A stretch of DNA of 64,000 nucleotides. It comes from Typhlomys cinereus. Lineage: Eukaryota; Chordata; Mammalia; Rodentia; Platacanthomyidae. Shown piece by piece: positions 35,495-46,650 of the stretch (position 1 is the first letter of the stretch; each line of letters starts with the position of its first letter). Both the position numbers and the translations under genes were made by a program. Location: NCBI GenBank assembly GCA_023101885.1, contig JALPQD010000406.1, forward strand, positions 1,178,001 to 1,242,000, given 5' to 3'. Under the pieces are notes generated by a model. The model saw only the letters and a list, made by a program, of their open reading frames with translations, was not told where the DNA came from and did not search any database.

Positions 35495-35885
35495 AGAGGT
35501 GACATCCAATACCCATTAAGATGGAGCCAAAGGTGGTGCAGGAACAGTAAAACTGGAATAAGAAGAAGAAAAAAACAACCCATAATTCAGAACATCAGAG
35601 ACCCTATATTAATCATCAGGAACCAGGCCAGCCTAATCTCTGCCCATCCCAAAGCTCTGGGAAATTTGCGGTAAGATTGTAAAAGCCTAAGAGGGAAGTT
35701 TGACACGAACACTAAAGGATGCTGCAAGAATGGGGGTGGAGGGCACTGGGAGAAAGGGAGGGAGTAGGGGAAAGAAGGGGAAAAGGGAAGAGGGAGCAAG
35801 GGGATGCAAAGAGGGGTGGAGGGAGGGAGGGGACTAGGGTATCTATTAAGTTTGTATGAGTGGAAAAATAAAAATTTTATTTAAA

Positions 35886-36949
35886 AATTTGGCAATAAAA
35901 TATGAAAAATGAATGGAGGAGATGCCACCTTTCCAAAATCTATGAAGAGCATTATTACAAAACAAACTATATAGGGCAAAGGAGCTAAAAAAATTCCTTT
36001 GTTAAGTACTTTTGCAAATACAGCTTGACATTTGGTCTTTATAATTAAAATTATAAGCACCTGGTTGAGAAACTTTGAAGTAATTCTATTTTATAAATAA
36101 GGATGAAATTCAGCAGCTGAAAAGCTTTTTTATTTTGGCGACCTGTCATATACCTAGCATGATTTAATTAATGCTAAATTAAAACAATGATTCTAGGTGT
36201 TGTTTCTGACTCAGGTTTCCTAAGCTTATGATAAAATATACAACTGCTATTGAGATAAACAAAATTAATGTATTATTATCTATTAATATGCAACAACTCA
36301 TACTGTTTGTTATACTCGTTTTTGCTTTATGAATGAAAGAAATCATGATTTTTTTATATTTGTCATGTCACAGTATTTTATGATCACAAAGATATAAGGT
36401 GACAGCTATTCTTTACAATATTTAATTGTACTAGTCACAGATCATTTTTAACCAATTAGACTACTGTGGTAGTAGATATTATCTCCTGAAGTCATTGAAC
36501 ACATACCAGCTGACTAGCTAACAGAAAATTGAAAGACAATTTTCAATACTATGCTCCAACTAAATGCCAATTTAGAAACTAAATATAACTCCTGGATACT
36601 GTTTGCACTTTGAAAATTGCATTCCAATGTTTAATAGTGGAATGAAATTTTCTCTAAGTTCTACATTCTGAAGCCTTGAGGCTTAGGCGAAGTATGTTCC
36701 AATAGAATAGACACTGTTGTTTAAAAATGCTAAAAAAAATCTGAAGCTATACACTGCTTCAACATTCCTTCTGTGCAGAAATAAAAACAACAAACAAGAA
36801 ATATTTGGAATCCTGAAACCCCAGTAACTGGGATACATCGGAAGAGAGTGGATTACACAATTAGTGCTTGTCAAACTGAAGAAAAAAAAAAGAGAACAGC
36901 ATTTTTTCAGAACCATAGGTGATTCAATCAACAAATACTTAAAGAATGT
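35886..36949. other. Unassigned AT-rich sequence
   Basis: Nothing recognisable. An 89-residue minus-strand frame (36683-36952) has no motif. Confidence 0.5.
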
Positions 36950-37250
36950 CATGGGGCTTGTGCAGTTGGTTCAGGTAAAATTTTTGTCTCCTAAGCTAAA
37001 GTACCTGAGTTCAAATCCCCAGTACCACATAAAAATGCCAGGTGGCAAAGGCTGCATTCTTTAATTAAAGGCCTGGAAGGAAAATTCTGGAAAATGTAAG
37101 AGCAAAGCATTAAAGAAGTAGAGCAACTCAGGTTCACAATGTCACCCTTGGTGCCATCTTAGGTTCACACACTAAAATGTCCTCTTGCACACACACACAC
37201 ACTCACACACACAAACACACACACTCACAAGCATACACACATACATAACG
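36950..37250 (+). repeat. Diverged B2/B3-like SINE
   Basis: The head resembles ggggcttgtgcagttggttc with a B-box-like gagttcaaatccccagtacc. A CA-rich tract lies at 37188-37245. It is old and mutated. Confidence 0.5.
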
Positions 37251-38244
37251 GTGCAAAAAATGGTCCAGTTAATAAACTATTAGGATGAGTAGAAGAATAT
37301 CCATGACAAAAATGGGGTGAGAGATTGGCAGTGGAGAGCCACAAAGGAAGAATGACCACAGGCAAGGTATGGTGGTGAGATTGAGTTACTGTTGGATTCT
37401 TTCCAAAAGTGGCACTTGTGAGCTTGAGAGGATGAGGGAAAGTTGTCTAGGTGAATTGTTTTAACAGACACAAAAGTTTACATGCTATGGTTTACGATTG
37501 GTGAACTGAAAGGCAACCAGGAAAAGCATGCAGTCAGTGGAAGAAATTCTAGTGGGACTCATTGGATACTCTCTGGGACCCCGGCAGAGTGAGGTTTGGT
37601 AGCACGGTACACTCTGAATTCAGGAAACCCTGCATTCTAACTCCAACTAAAGAATTGCTTCTTTCTTCTTAAATCAACTTTCCTGTGAACTTATAACTAA
37701 TATTAACTTCATAGTTGTAATAAATAATTAATTTATGAAAGCAAAAGATAAAACTCGAACAGAACATGAGGAACTGAATCAGTACGTGAAAAACAGATAA
37801 TCTAAAATGTTGTGTGATAAGGAAACCGGAAAACCAAGCAAGAGAGGATTCAGAAAGGACCAGAAGAGTTGGCAAGATGTCTAAGTGTAGGCAAAGTAAC
37901 ACAGATACTTCGCAGTCAGGTGTACTGTGATAAAATACTTAGCCATAATCATCATTTTCTATTTAAACTGACCTCTCTGAAGATGGGGCTTATGTTTCTT
38001 CCACTCCCACTTCAGAGAGAAATGTTTTTTCCTGTAACGAGGATTCATACTTTTATCCAATATTTGAACAAATTCTCCCTTTAAAATAATTTCCTTTTCC
38101 TTTTCACTTACCTTGCAAGCTTTCTAATACCTGAGTACGGGATAGGGTTTATTTCTGTATCATTTCTTGGATCTGTTGTTCTATTCTTCCTCAAGTTCAC
38201 ACTGTCAATCTCAAGTTACTTTTCTGTTTATCAAAATTGGTCTG
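37251..38244. other. Unassigned sequence
   Basis: Nothing recognisable beyond short chance frames. Confidence 0.5.
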
Positions 38245-38330
38245 AAAATTTGCCATGTAGCTCAGTCCAGTCTTCCTGAATAACCAGAGTTAGTAGGTAT
38301 GTGCTACTATATCTGGCTTCTGTCTCATTC
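38245..38330 (-). repeat. B1-like (7SL-derived) SINE remnant
   Basis: The plus strand reads ttgccatgtagctcagtcca, then ttcctgaataaccagag and gtatgtgctactatatctgg. This is a decayed inverted B1/Alu-type end (pattern: tgtagctcaggctggcc to accacacccggc). Confidence 0.55.
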
Positions 38331-38344
38331 TTCTCTTTCCTTAA

Positions 38345-38690
38345 TTAATTAATTTGTGTGTGTGTGCATACACAATCATGAACTGCAGCAACACGTATAT
38401 CCTGTTGTTTGTGTGTAGGTTAGGGGACAGCCTCAGGTGGTGGTCTTCATTTTCATCCTGTTTGAAACTGAGTCTCCTCAACTTCTGTTGGATATGCTAA
38501 GCTATATGGTCTAAGAGCTTCTAAAGATACTCATACCTCTGTCACTTATCTGCACATAGAAGCACTGGAACTACAGACACCTGTTCTATGCACTTGATTT
38601 TTCCAAGGGTTCTGCGGATCTGAACTCAGATTCTTACACTTGTGTGGCAAGCACTTTCATTCATTGTGTTATCTCCTCAGATTTCTACAT
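38345..38690 (-). repeat. Diverged B3-like SINE or related repeat
   Basis: A GT-rich stretch is followed by ggggacagcctcaggtggtg, a gaaactgagtctcctcaac block, ggatctgaactcagattctt and tgtggcaagcactttcattc, ending in atctcctcag. This is the inverted order of a common rodent tRNA-headed repeat. Old. Confidence 0.5.
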
Positions 38691-39868
38691 CATTCTTAAG
38701 GTGACTTGGACAACAGCCAATGATGGAACATAGCACTTTTTTTCTAAGTTGAAAATTTCATCAATTTCAGGTTCCTTTTCTCATGATAGCAAGAATCAAA
38801 GAAACATTTTGCTTGTTCTTTCCTTTAAGCAGATGGCATTCTTAACAGATCTCCAGTTCCTTCATAGTAAATGTGTATTTCAAATGAATGAGAATGAATG
38901 AGAAAGTAGAGAGTGAGTTGCTGGTTTAAAAATTCTGAGATGTGACTCGTCACAGAAGAAATTAATCAACACAGAGCTGTCAGCAATTCATCAATTAGGA
39001 AGAAGTACTGAAGAAACACATGCAGCCCACTAATGAGTTTTCTATGCCATGAATGAGGTCAGTCTTTAGCATGTGAAGATGTGAAGATGTGGAGAGTGCA
39101 TACTTGTGAGTTCTGAAGTAATGAGCTTATAAATAAAGAAGAAAATGAAAGGAAAATAGAAAAAGAGGGTGTCTCTCACATTCAATGATTCTTTCTTTCT
39201 TTCTATAACTCTGTGCCTTTTTGAAGGAGTTTTAACTCCTTCTTGTGTTAAATCACAAGAAGTGCATTATGCTTTTAAAAACAATAGTTAAAATCCCTGT
39301 AGGGACATGACTTTGTGGTGACTACGTAGGAAGGCATCGACTAGGTTTAAACACTGGATGTACTGCCAATGAAGGCCACTGACTTCAGTCACATAAATTT
39401 GTAGGCAAGTTGAAAAGTCAATGTCATGACTCTGGGGCCTTGTATTTTGCTATGATTTTGTTAAAGAAGACAGAAAATGGTAGAGTAGCTGGAGGCTTTA
39501 TGAAAGTCCATATTGTTGAAATAGTGAAGAGTGATAGGAATAAAATTTGATTGGGAATACATTGTAGGTTTTTCAGTAAGTGTTAAGGGTACAGATGACA
39601 CAGGGATCAAAGAAATTCTTTATTCTACTACCACTTTTGCTGTGTGTTTTATCATTGTCCTAAGTGAGTAATTAACTACTGTAGGTAAGCAGGAAAATGG
39701 ACAAACAGTGTATATGCACAGATTGACTGATCACAGATGGGAAGGAAGAAATTAGGATAGAAAATTGATTTACTGACAAGTAGATTATCCCTAAGAAACA
39801 TGCTTGCTATATTTTTAGAAAAGTATGTGAAACATTTATAAGTTTAAAAATCTCTTAAGAATGCTTGT
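38691..39868. other. Unassigned sequence
   Basis: Nothing recognisable; small GAATGA and GAAGATGT repeats only. Confidence 0.5.
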
Positions 39869-39884
39869 TAAATGTTCATTTTAG

Positions 39885-40217
39885 GGCTGGAGAGGTGGCT
39901 CAAGGGTTAAGCCTCCACCTTGCAGGCGGAAGGTCCTGAGTTTGGATCCTAGACCCCATGTATAGACGCCAGGCGGAAGCGGGGGGGGGGGGGGGCTGCG
40001 TTTCTGGTCCTGCTAGGGCGGAGCCTGTGAATGCCGGGGCAGAAGGAGGTGGAGGCGTCCATGGTGGTTTGCGAATTCGTCCGTAGTTCTACACATACAC
40101 AGACGCACACACACACGCGCGCGCACATACACACACAGACGCACACACACGCGCGCGCACATACACACACACATGCACACAGTTGAATAAATAATAATAA
40201 TAATAAAAAATTTTAAA
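39885..40217 (+). mobile_element. Young B2-like SINE with GC-rich body
   Basis: It starts ggctggagaggtggctcaag and carries a gagtttggatcc B-box-like motif. A body with a G-run (about 39979-39994), ctagggcggagcctgtgaat and ggtggaggcgtccatggtgg follows. A CA/CG alternating tract (about 40090-40185) and an AATAAT/A-rich tail end it. It is flanked by a perfect 15-bp target duplication, aaatgttcattttag, at 39870-39884 and 40218-40232. Confidence 0.92.
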
Positions 40218-40309
40218 AAATGTTCATTTTAGAGAGTTCCGCCAGCCAATGATGTCATGCACTTGATTTGGTGTCCTTTCAAATATTGGATGAGTTTTGA
40301 AAGCTAGAG

Positions 40310-40680
40310 TCCATGAGGCTGAAGAGAGGGCTTAGTTGGTCAGTTTGTAAATTATTTACTTCATATGCATGGAGAACTAGAAAACTCTGGAATGTATTGG
40401 AAAAGATGCATACAATGGCATATATTTAAAAACCCAACACTGAACTGGTAGAATCAAAGAATATTTGGGGCCTTTGGATCAGTCAAACCAATCTAACCAG
40501 TGGGCTAGTGGGTCATTCTCAATAAACAGCAAAGGAAGACAGAATCTGAGAAGTGACATATGAAACTGAACATTAACTTCCACAAGCACACATGCACCTA
40601 TTTCTGTGCATCCATACACACATATAATACTGCCACATATACACACTTCCCCAAACATAAACAAAATCTAGGACTTAAGG
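40310..40680 (+). repeat. Diverged B3/B4-like SINE
   Basis: The head resembles ggctgaagagagggcttagttg, and the body ends with cttccacaagcacacatgcacc and a CA-rich stretch. It is old and non-coding. The minus-strand frame at 40479-40664 is a shadow. Confidence 0.45.
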
Positions 40681-41371
40681 AATTGGGATGCCTTACAAAA
40701 AGTGTCATTGACCATTCCTTAGTCTGTTAGTTTAGTGTTTCTAATAAAGGAAGCTGATATCTAAGGAGATTGAATATGTAATTCAAAAAGGAAATAATGT
40801 TGTATAACTTTTGTGATGCTAATACAAAGCCCTCTTTTGTCTTTATTCATATTATATCATGTAATCCTAAGAATTTTCCTAAGAAGTGCAGGAATATTTT
40901 TATCTTACATATGAGGAGATTGAAGTTTAGAGACATTAAGGATCTTGCTAAAGTGACACAAGAAATGAATCTCAGAGGATAGGACAAAGATATCTGGTTA
41001 AAGACCTTTTTAATGCTATCAATGCTACTTTCCAGTTGTTTTTCTCTTTGGTTGGCTTTATGACTGTTTCCATTTGCTGTTTGCTACCTGCAATGTTTAA
41101 ACCGCTGCTTTCATCAGAAATTAGAGAAATTGTCATTATCTGAATGTATTAACCCAAAACAATGAAATGCATTTTTTGTTTCTGAAATGTCTACACACTA
41201 AGACACATATGCTTCTCAGCTCTTTCCCATCTTTATAGTCAGGGATTCTAGATTAAAACATCATCTCTCTGTTTTTCCTATTTAGACATAGGCCTAATGT
41301 GAAAAATGAAAAGATATGAATATCAGAGGGTTATAATAGCTGCTCTTATTTGGACAGCTCTCTGCATATTC

Positions 41372-41373
<2 letters not shown>
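40681..41373. other. Unassigned sequence
   Basis: Nothing recognisable. Confidence 0.5.
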
Positions 41374-41415
<42 letters not shown>

Positions 41416-41446
41416 CGCGCGCGTGTGTGTGCATGTATGTGTGTGT
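41374..41446. repeat. (GT)n(GC)n(GT)n alternating purine-pyrimidine tract
   Basis: About 70 nt of nearly uninterrupted purine-pyrimidine alternation with a (GC)8-9 core, the classical Z-DNA-prone composition. The two overlapping frames are repeat translations. Confidence 0.9.
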
Positions 41447-41505
41447 AAGTATCTCCTTAAAATAGTTATCATTTGTGTTGTAATGCAAAATGTTCAATTT
41501 TAAGT

Positions 41506-41860
41506 CTGGGCTGGGAAGATGGCTCAGCAGATAAAGAGTATTTGCTGTTCAAACATAAGGACATGAATTCAAAACTCCAGGAAGCACATAAAAGCTAGGC
41601 ATAGTTCTGTGTACCTTATAAACTCAATGCTGTGAGGATGTCAGAGCTTGGGGAATATAAACCAAAAGATCACCAGTACACGGAGGCTTCCAGCAAGTTC
41701 TGTATTAAGTATTAAGTCATAAGGGCAAAAGATAGATGTCTGCATGTGCATGTGTCTACATATTCTACATGCACACATGCATAGACAATATACACTCAAC
41801 AAACTCACATATGCACACATTCATGTACACATGCACACACAGATATACACAAAATTCAAG
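41506..41860 (+). repeat. Diverged B3-like SINE
   Basis: It starts ctgggctgggaagatggctc and continues with an agcagataaagagtatttgc head and an ACACATGCACAC-rich tail at about 41770-41850. The frames 41736-41939 come from the CA-rich tail. Confidence 0.6.
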
Positions 41861-42179
41861 AGAAAAGAAATCCAGCATAATGACTCATATGCTATGTTAT
41901 GCCATTCCATTGCAATCTTCATGTGAGATATGTCTCTAAGGGTGGACAATGATTATGAAATGGGGAACTTTAAAGGAGAAGTTGAACAGCTGACTGCCAC
42001 TTGCCTACGTAAAAAGGTGCATGAATAATAACATCTCACATGACCTTTGCATTCATGATGAAAGAGATTTTGGATGGCAAGTTCATATGGGAAATACAAA
42101 CAGATAGGCTCATGTTAATCCAAAATGCTTCAAATGAGGAATGAAAATGAACTTAAAAGCAAGTAAAGAAACATCACAA

Positions 42180-42405
42180 GTTAGTATCAGAATGTCAAGG
42201 AAAGAAAGACCTTAAAAGCTGGAAAAGACAATGAAACTGATTATCGGATAAAGCCAAAAGAAGACTGTATTTCCACCTACATTTTTGTGCAACTTTTGTG
42301 CTTCTGGTCTCCAGAAGTGCAAGATTGTGAATTTATGTTCTTTTAAACAACTAAGTTGAGAATAATTTGTTGTAGTAGCAATAAAAATCTAATATAGGAA
42401 GGGTC
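42180..42405 (+). repeat. MLT1-type MaLR LTR 3' end
   Basis: The order cttctggtctccagaagtgc, aagattgtgaatttatgttc, then aacaactaag and a final aaaaatctaatata closely follows the 3' end of ancient mammalian MLT1 LTRs (ctccagaactgtgag to aaactaatacag). The upstream limit is uncertain. Confidence 0.6.
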
Positions 42406-43395
42406 AAAGATTCTGTGGGCAGGTTTTAAAACAATAATATCCATCATTTTTGTGAGAAATGAGATTCAAATCAGTTCATTAAAAACTGTATTATGTCTCT
42501 GCCATGTGCTAGCATTGGGTTACATGCTAATGATCTAACAATGAATTAAACATAATTCTTTTACAAATATGTTCAGTATAGTACTCATAGAGGGACTTTG
42601 TGAAATTCTAAAGGGCAATATAAATGTAATATATTATGAGTCACTCCCGAAGTTTAATATGCAACTCAACCATTCTTAATTTACTAACTCATAAATCAGA
42701 ATCAATATTTCAACAGATTGGAATTATGCGTGCATCATGAGTAAATTGACAACAAATACAGAAGGTAATCTAAAAGTTAAATGTCAATAGGATTTTCAAT
42801 AGACTTTTACCACATCTCCAAGTAAGAAAACCTGTCAGAACAAGTAAGTGATGGTCAATCGCTATGAAAAAACTGTGTTAATGAGCCTGGAGTACACCAA
42901 GGTTGACCTCTCTGCATGAAAGTCTTGAGATGTCCATTCTCTCATTGAACCCTTAACTGAGTTAGAAGACAAGGTACCCACCTGTGATTTGACCACATAT
43001 CCAGTGGTCGAATCACTAGAAACTAGACAGAATTTCGTTTTTTTTTAAAGGAATTCTTGAATTATGTTACATACCAGATAAAGCAGAGAGACATGGGCAG
43101 CAATAAGCAACAATCAAACAAGATATCTATTTTAGTTATGATATGTAGGTCTTGGAACACCTTTGTACACTGGGAAATTACTAACAAAATCCTTAAGTGT
43201 GACTAGACTACACAGACAAGAATGTTTAAATAAGGCTAAAACAGACTAGACATTTCTTTAGATAATTGCATCCACCTTAAGTTGTTGTTACTTATACATT
43301 TTAAGAGGTTGTTGAAGAAAGTAGTCTGTTCAAATGGCATCTAATTTGATGTTTAGGTGTTAAGGAAGGGATGTCATCAAGAAAGCTTAAAGGAA
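42406..43395. other. Unassigned AT-rich sequence
   Basis: Nothing recognisable. Confidence 0.5.
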
Positions 43396-43554
43396 TGATA
43401 CACAGTGGTCTGCTCGGGGAACTGGGGTGCCCTCTTTCCACATGCACAGCTGTTGGCATCTGGCCAGTATCGCCGGCAAGCAGCTGGCAAGGGAGGTGTA
43501 GGCTCTGCCAGCTGGTGCTAAAAAATTAAAATTAAAATTAAGGAAAAAAAAAAA
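43396..43554 (+). other. GC-rich orphan segment with A-rich tail, possible retroposed fragment
   Basis: About 120 nt of GC-rich sequence (from acagtggtctgctcgggga to gccagctggtgc) sits in AT-rich surroundings. It is followed by a (TAAAATTA)-like and poly(A) stretch at 43520-43554, which is how L1-mobilised transcripts look. I do not recognise the body as ID, B1, B2 or a known small RNA. No clear target duplication was seen. A 63-residue minus-strand frame overlaps it but has no motif. Confidence 0.45.
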
Positions 43555-44344
43555 CCCTGAGGCACACATGCATAACAATCAAATTTTCCGTTTTAGGGCT
43601 TTCCCTTATTTTTTAGTTCTTGTGAAAGCCCAATGTTGAGACAGAATCTCCTCCTTCCTATTGCCAAACACCTCTTTGGTTTAGGTTTCCATTTTGGAAC
43701 TTTCCTAGGTTCACTCATGCATGATCCTTTTCCTTAACCATAGTGTGAGGCATTTAATTGTGCTTCAAGACTAAAAATGAAAATGCACACATTTGTATAA
43801 TATAAATAAGAAAACATGTGAAAGTTATGCTTTTAAAAAAACTATATAGCTCAAAAGAAATTGAGCTAAGCCTGTGACTTAGAAAACCCAGAAGAGAGTC
43901 AAGAGAAAATGGAAGAAGTCAATTACAGTAGAGGAAGAAAGGGATAACTCAGCCTTTCTCAGCAGAGCAAATGTGAGCACATTCTTCAAAAAGGAATCAG
44001 AATGGATGGAGATCAAATTGGAGGCTGAATCGAAATTTTTGACTTAATGTGATTGTGCTGAGATGCTGTAACAAAGGTTCAACATTTTTAAAAGCTGAGA
44101 ATAATCCTATATTTATTATTTTGTTACCTAAATGGGCATGGCATGGTGACAAATGTAGCTTCACTTTTTTCCGCCGTTACTTCTGGATCTGACCTTGTGC
44201 CCTCCTTACCTCTTGTTGCTGCTACTCCTGAATATCAAGGGTAAGGGGCAAAAGCAAAATTTCCTTTTAGTAGAGCAGCACCTATGTTCTACACATCATC
44301 TCTGCTTACATGGACTGTTTAAGTAAATCATGCAGCTTTTAAAA
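43555..44344. other. Unassigned sequence
   Basis: Nothing recognisable. Confidence 0.5.
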
Positions 44345-45480
44345 CTAATTTTATTCTTTGATATTTTCATTTGTTAATGCAAGCAGTTAATGTGATGAAC
44401 AACTCAATCGCATCTCACCTCCTGTCCCATTACATACTTCTCTCTGTTTACCTAGCTTCCTTCCTACTTTTGCAGGTTTTTGCATGGACGATTTTACAGG
44501 TTTCTCATGGCTGCTTGCTCTGATAGATGCCTGAAAACTTGCTAGGGCATGAATGGCTTATCAAAGTGGATAAATCATCAAGATAAGTAGCTCACCTTCT
44601 ACTAACTGGCATTGAAATTCATTGCCCAGTGTCTTCTGAGATCTCCTCTCTTCCATGGTGAAATGTTGATAAGCCCAATATTGTGGAGGTCTTATGGAAG
44701 TGAAGTCACTGCAACGTGACTGCAGCAGCCCTGTCAGGACCAAAGGATATTGTCTAGCAGCAGAACTCTACGCCCTCGGTTTCTTACATTCTTGCCAGGT
44801 CCTCTTCCATAAGTTTCGAGAATTCTTGGACTTGGTGTGATTTTGATATTCTGTTTAGGACCAAGCATTTGAAATTCACACAGCACACAGTTATTGACAT
44901 GTGCATTAAACCCTTTTCATTGCAGAATGATGTTCTTGGTCAAGGGTAGAGAATTGTTTTGATGGCAGTTGGTTATCAAGTATTTATAGCTAAACCTTAA
45001 TGGATTGCTATCATAGGATCCATAAGATCTCTCCTTCTACTATTTCTTGGCTTGGTTTGTAGTACCAGGCATATATTCCTTTCTGAAATGTAGGCCTTAA
45101 ATTCAATCAGAAAGCAGATGATTACTTCTATACTTTGCATTCCTCTATTGCAACAATGGTCACATTTTTCCATAGTCAATGTTATTATAGCTTGCAGGAT
45201 TCACGGCTGGGTGAGACTGTTAATTTATTTTTCTCCACTGAAAGTCTGCTTCTCTGGCACTATGAAAGATGGTCAACAAAGGGAAAGTTCATATATTCAT
45301 TCCTGCTTGTTTCTCCATATTCTGCAATCCTCATGTGTGGTAGTTCAGCAATAGAATATTAATATTAGGTTATTTGGGGCAACCAAAAGCAATGAAGTAG
45401 GTGTATATTGCTTTGAGGGGCCCTAGGAGACCTTTACAACCAATTCAATGATCACCTTTACGGCAAGATAAACCTTAGAA
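44345..45480 (-). mobile_element. Old LINE-1 3' UTR (Lx-like), minus strand
   Basis: A long inverted series of rodent L1 3' UTR blocks: gatgcctgaaaacttgctag, a cttggtttgtagtaccaggc block, aaattcaatcagaaagc, attgcaacaatggtcacat, a tagcttgcaggattcac block, ggctgggtgagactgttaat, then gtggtagttcagcaatagaa and ggggcaaccaaaagcaatg. It is clearly older than copies A-D. The small plus- and minus-strand frames here are not genes. Confidence 0.75.
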
Positions 45481-46395
45481 ATTCTATGTAAGAAGTCAAT
45501 AATTTAGATGAAAGCTAGGCCGGGTTATAAATAAATAGTAAATCCATAGAAGCATAGTTCCCATTGTTAATGAATTATTGATATCGTAACTTTTTCTATG
45601 TATTCCCTCATTCTATGATACACAATCCCCGGAGTGATTCTCTACTAGAATGAGAATAATTCAACGAACAATTACTACAAGTAGTAAGAAACAAACAAGG
45701 TATGGTAGGATGTGTTATAGAACTAGAAAATTAGCTTATACCTTAAAAAAGGAAAATAAACTTGGAATTTTAAAATAAAAGCTCTTCCATGAAAAAAGAA
45801 AGGATATGAAAACAAGTTCCTAGAGACAGTAGATGGATCATCAGATTTCCTAACTGAGGTATGATAGTCCTACAAAATAGACTAAACAATCATAAAAGCT
45901 TTATTTTGTTAAGGCACAAATAAAATGTCAACTAAAAATAATTTCTCACAACTGGCTTTTAATCCTGTCTCTCAATCTAGCCTTTAGATTTTGATCTACG
46001 TGAGCCTGGAGGTAATACATTATCACTCCTAAAGTCATGCTATGCTCCATTCAGCCACATTGCCTGCATAATGAAGATGGCAGTGAACTACAAAGGATTT
46101 TATCAGCTCAAAGAGGAATACAAATGCTGTCTACAGGCAATTTGTTGTGTGTATTTTAAAAGAGTATGAAAAGGAGAAATTTTTAGGTCAATTTAGATGT
46201 CTTTATGGAAATTTATGTCTTTTAAAAATATTAGGAAGAGCTGCTTCTACAAACTCACTACTTCTACAAACTCACTACAGTGAGACTTGCTTTTACCAGA
46301 TGTGAGTAATGAGTGACATACCAACATGTCCCCATAGTCGGCCTAAGAGTTTAAGAAAGATAAGAACATGCAGTAGAACCTTGGGGACTAAAGCT
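45481..46395. other. Unassigned sequence with a 17-bp tandem duplication
   Basis: Nothing recognisable apart from the block cttctacaaactcacta, present twice in tandem at 46244-46260 and 46261-46277. Confidence 0.5.
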
Positions 46396-46650
46396 GGATG
46401 AGTGAACAGAAATGCCCCTATCAATGGGATGGCCCAAAGAGAGGAAACTTGTATCAGCAATTACCTAGATTTCTTTTTGTCCTTATTGCTTTGTTCTGGG
46501 GTTTCCCAGGCCCTCTCCTCCAGGACCAAAATTACAGATCTCTGCCATATCTGCCATGCATTTTTATGTGGGATCTGAGGATCAGAACTCAGGTCCTTTT
46601 GTTTGAGAGGCACACATTTTAACCCCTGAGTTATCCCCTCAGCCCCAACT
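46396..46650 (-). mobile_element. B2-like SINE, older subfamily
   Basis: The plus-strand order ctttgttctggggtttccc, a tacagatctctgccatat block, ggatcagaactcaggtcctt and ttttaacccctgagttatc matches the inverted body and head of the copies at 21058-21360 and 22110-22440. Confidence 0.7.

Larger units (their letters stand above)
34762..35885 (+). mobile_element. 5'-truncated LINE-1 (copy E): ORF2 tail and 3' UTR
   Basis: It begins within ORF2 just upstream of MPYDPAIPLLGI and continues with SRNQPKCPTVDECIRKMWYI and YTMEYYSAIKNDELMKF, then an early stop. The 3' UTR follows, with the intron-like segment (35263-35494), the cccatcccaaagctctggg block, a polypurine tract at about 35720-35830 and an A/T-rich end. 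It groups with copy D in the ORF2 tail (both have FAGKWMEL). No target duplication was identified. Confidence 0.9.

Noticed and set aside
37188..37245. CRISPR-like array of short repeats
   Set aside because: It is a degenerate CA microsatellite in a SINE tail, with no repeat-spacer order, in a vertebrate context.
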